Assembly: GCA_026785865.1 (NCBI GenBank)
Contig: JAJAZG010000390.1
Coordinates: forward strand, 1-6,284
Length of the DNA stretch: 6,284 nt
Direction of reading: 5' to 3'
Source: Pseudanabaena sp. CAN_BIN31
Lineage (GTDB): Bacteria; Cyanobacteriota; Cyanobacteriia; Pseudanabaenales; Pseudanabaenaceae
In this document: positions 4,673 through 6,284 of the stretch, piece by piece
How positions within the stretch are numbered: the first letter of the stretch is position 1
How the letters are laid out: each line of letters opens with the position of its first letter
Translations under genes and position numbers: made by a program
The notes under the pieces: generated by a model
The model's input: only the letters and a program-made list of their open reading frames with translations
Databases searched by the model: none
Told to the model about the DNA's origin: nothing

Positions 4673-6284
4673 CTATTCTGTAGGTGTTTTACCAGTTAGC
4701 CAATAGGTTTGCATTAACCCCTTGCCCTTGACCTCGATCGCACCACGCTCTATTAAGTCAAACTTATCTTTGAGAAGTTCATAGGTGGCTTGCGTCACTT
4801 GGATTTTGCCAACTTCGCTATGAGACTCCATCCGACTCGCCACATTTACCGTATCTCCCCAGAGATCGTAAATAAATTTTTGCGTACCAATTACACCCGC
4901 AATTACCGCGCCTGTATGAATGCCAACCCGAATTTGCAGTGGTTTACCTGTCAAGTCCCGAAGTTCCGCAACCTTATTCACCATATCTAGCGCCATACAA
5001 GCGATCGCTTCGGCATGGTTTTCCGTGGCAATAGGAATGCCACCTGCCACCATATATGCATCACCAATTGTTTTGATTTTCTCTAATCCATAGGTTTCAC
5101 AGAGCGTATCAAAGCTAGAAAAAATCAGATTCAGCAGATCGACTAAATCTTGGGGAGAGAGTTCTGAAGACATTCTCGTAAAGCTAACCAAATCCGCAAA
5201 GAGAACTGTGACTGACTCAAAGCTATCGGCAATTACCCCATGAAACTCTTTCAAGCGATCAGCGATCGCCTTAGGGAAAATGTTTAATAATAATTTCTCG
5301 GATTTCTCCTGTTCAGCATGAAGTGCTTCTTCAGCAAGTTTCCGTTCCGTAATGTCATCAAGTACACCCAAAATTCCGATAATTTTCCCTTCTGCATCAA
5401 TAATCGGGAGCTTGCTAATATCTAGCCATATAGATTTTCCAGATTTATCTGGATTGAGTTTTCTCTGAATTACATGCATTTCAGGGGTATTCGATTCCAT
5501 AATTTGCCGATCATGCATCCGAAAAGAATTTGCTAACTCAGGATTCGCAACTAGATCGTAATCAGTTTTACCTACCACACTTTCTGGAGTATCTAGTTGA
5601 GCATACATCGCCCAATTTTTATTGCAGCCCCGAAAGACAAGATTTGTGTCTTTCCAGAAAATTTGTTGAGGAATACTATCGATGATTAACCGTAAATAAG
5701 TTTTCTGTTCTTCAAGAGCTTGCTCTGCTCGGACGCGAGCCGTAATATCCTGAAAACTCCATACACGCCCAATGATCTGCTCTCCGAGCTTCTGCGGACG
5801 CGAATAACGCTCCAACACTCGACCATCAAATAATTCTAGCAAGTCATAACTTTCACGTTCAGGATGGCTATAAAATTCTTGCGATCGCCGCATAAAGTCA
5901 TGAGGATCGAGCATCTTTTCTGATAGAAATTCTAATTTAAGAGGATAATCCGACATCGATAGAACTTCTTGAGATAGAGAAAACATATCGGCAAACTGCG
6001 GATTGTAACTAGTGATATGACCGATCCGATCTACTGCCAAAATGCCATCAGCGATCGATTCAAAGGTAGCCCTTTGCAAGCTTTCACTAGCTTTGAGCGC
6101 TTCAGTTCGCTGTCCTACGCGAATTTCTAGTTCTTCTTTGCCTTGAGCAAGCGCCGCAAATGAAATTTGTAACTGTTGCGCCATTTGATTAAATGAATCT
6201 GCGAGAATCGATAACTCACGAACGTTAGCAGTTTCAATGGGGTGATAGGGTTGACCAGTAGCGAGATCGGCAGAAGCAGAGAGA
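4673..6284 (-). CDS. HAMP-PAS-PAS class III adenylate cyclase (5' end outside window)
   Basis: The frame stays open to the window edge, giving 536 visible residues. The ATG at 6184 is internal, because the 33 residues before it (including RELSILADSFNQ, then MAQQLQ) are the second half of a HAMP domain. A membrane-anchored sensor region is therefore expected upstream. Counting from that Met, a helix (10-33) leads to PAS1 (about 36-150, ending VWSFQDIT), PAS2 (about 162-282, ending GVLDDITERK), a cyclase linker helix with NIFPKAIADRLKE (301-313), and the catalytic domain (about 320-497). Metal-binding Asp331 (FADLVSFT) and Asp375 (KTIGDAYMVAGG) are present. Lys369 and Asp440 (IYDLWGDTVN) form the purine-selecting pair expected for ATP rather than GTP. 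Asn447 and Arg451 (TVNVASRM) complete the transition-state residues. It should thus be an active homodimeric cAMP synthase. cAMP in cyanobacteria acts through CRP-type regulators, for example in motility; the signal sensed here is unknown. Confidence 0.95.
   Translation of the reverse strand, partial: LSASADLATGQPYHPIETANVRELSILADSFNQMAQQLQISFAALAQGKEELEIRVGQRTEALKASESLQRATFESIADGILAVDRIGHITSYNPQFADMFSLSQEVLSMSDYPLKLEFLSEKMLDPHDFMRRSQEFYSHPERESYDLLELFDGRVLERYSRPQKLGEQIIGRVWSFQDITARVRAEQALEEQKTYLRLIIDSIPQQIFWKDTNLVFRGCNKNWAMYAQLDTPESVVGKTDYDLVANPELANSFRMHDRQIMESNTPEMHVIQRKLNPDKSGKSIWLDISKLPIIDAEGKIIGILGVLDDITERKLAEEALHAEQEKSEKLLLNIFPKAIADRLKEFHGVIADSFESVTVLFADLVSFTRMSSELSPQDLVDLLNLIFSSFDTLCETYGLEKIKTIGDAYMVAGGIPIATENHAEAIACMALDMVNKVAELRDLTGKPLQIRVGIHTGAVIAGVIGTQKFIYDLWGDTVNVASRMESHSEVGKIQVTQATYELLKDKFDLIERGAIEVKGKGLMQTYWLTGKTPTE

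Noticed and set aside
4790..4990. 66-codon plus-strand reading frame inside the cyclase gene
   Set aside because: It lies opposite the conserved catalytic domain, with no ribosome site or family resemblance.
6182..6184. ATG at 6184 as the true start of the cyclase
   Set aside because: The frame continues upstream with a clear HAMP pattern (RELSILADSFNQ) and no stop before the window edge, so this Met is internal.

Overview
The window looks like cyanobacterial chromosome. The palindrome GCGATCGC (HIP1) occurs 12 times in 6.3 kb, the gene set fits (a cyanobacterial-type GvpK, a HAMP/PAS/cyclase protein, a PAS hybrid kinase), and base composition is moderately AT-rich. A gas-vesicle-capable filamentous form such as Pseudanabaena or a relative is my best guess from style, but the genus is inference.

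Layout. (1) 1-660, plus: the C-terminal half of a TldD-type metalloprotease, cut by the window start. (2) 661-818: a repeat-rich spacer holding a short duplication, a 20-bp palindrome, a 21-bp-arm hairpin and a small third hairpin. (3) 819-3302, plus: an 827-residue soluble hybrid histidine kinase with order pseudo-receiver, PAS, HisKA, HATPase, receiver, HPt. (4) 3298-3438: a second palindromic spacer with a perfect 29-bp-arm hairpin that includes the kinase stop codon, abutting a second copy of the 20-bp palindrome. (5) 3439-4056, plus: a 205-residue EcfA/CbiO-like ABC ATPase with no visible permease. (6) 4059-4103: a hairpin, probably a terminator. (7) 4152-4616, plus: gvpK, whose product carries a GvpA/J/S-like tail. 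(8) 4622-4656: a terminator with a HIP1 core between two convergent genes. (9) 4673-6284, minus: a HAMP-PAS-PAS-class III adenylate cyclase, cut at its 5' end by the window edge.

How the genes relate. The genes do not form an obvious operon, because a strong hairpin separates each neighbouring pair. The theme is sensing: a multistep phosphorelay kinase and a cAMP-producing cyclase lie within 1.4 kb of each other and carry recognisably similar PAS input domains. They flank an ABC ATPase and a lone gas vesicle gene. A functional link between them is only a hypothesis.

I see no clearly new biological system. The points most worth a second look are the kinase's N-terminal receiver (Lys at the phosphoacceptor position), the dispersed palindromic repeats at gene ends, and the isolated gvpK with its GvpA-family tail.
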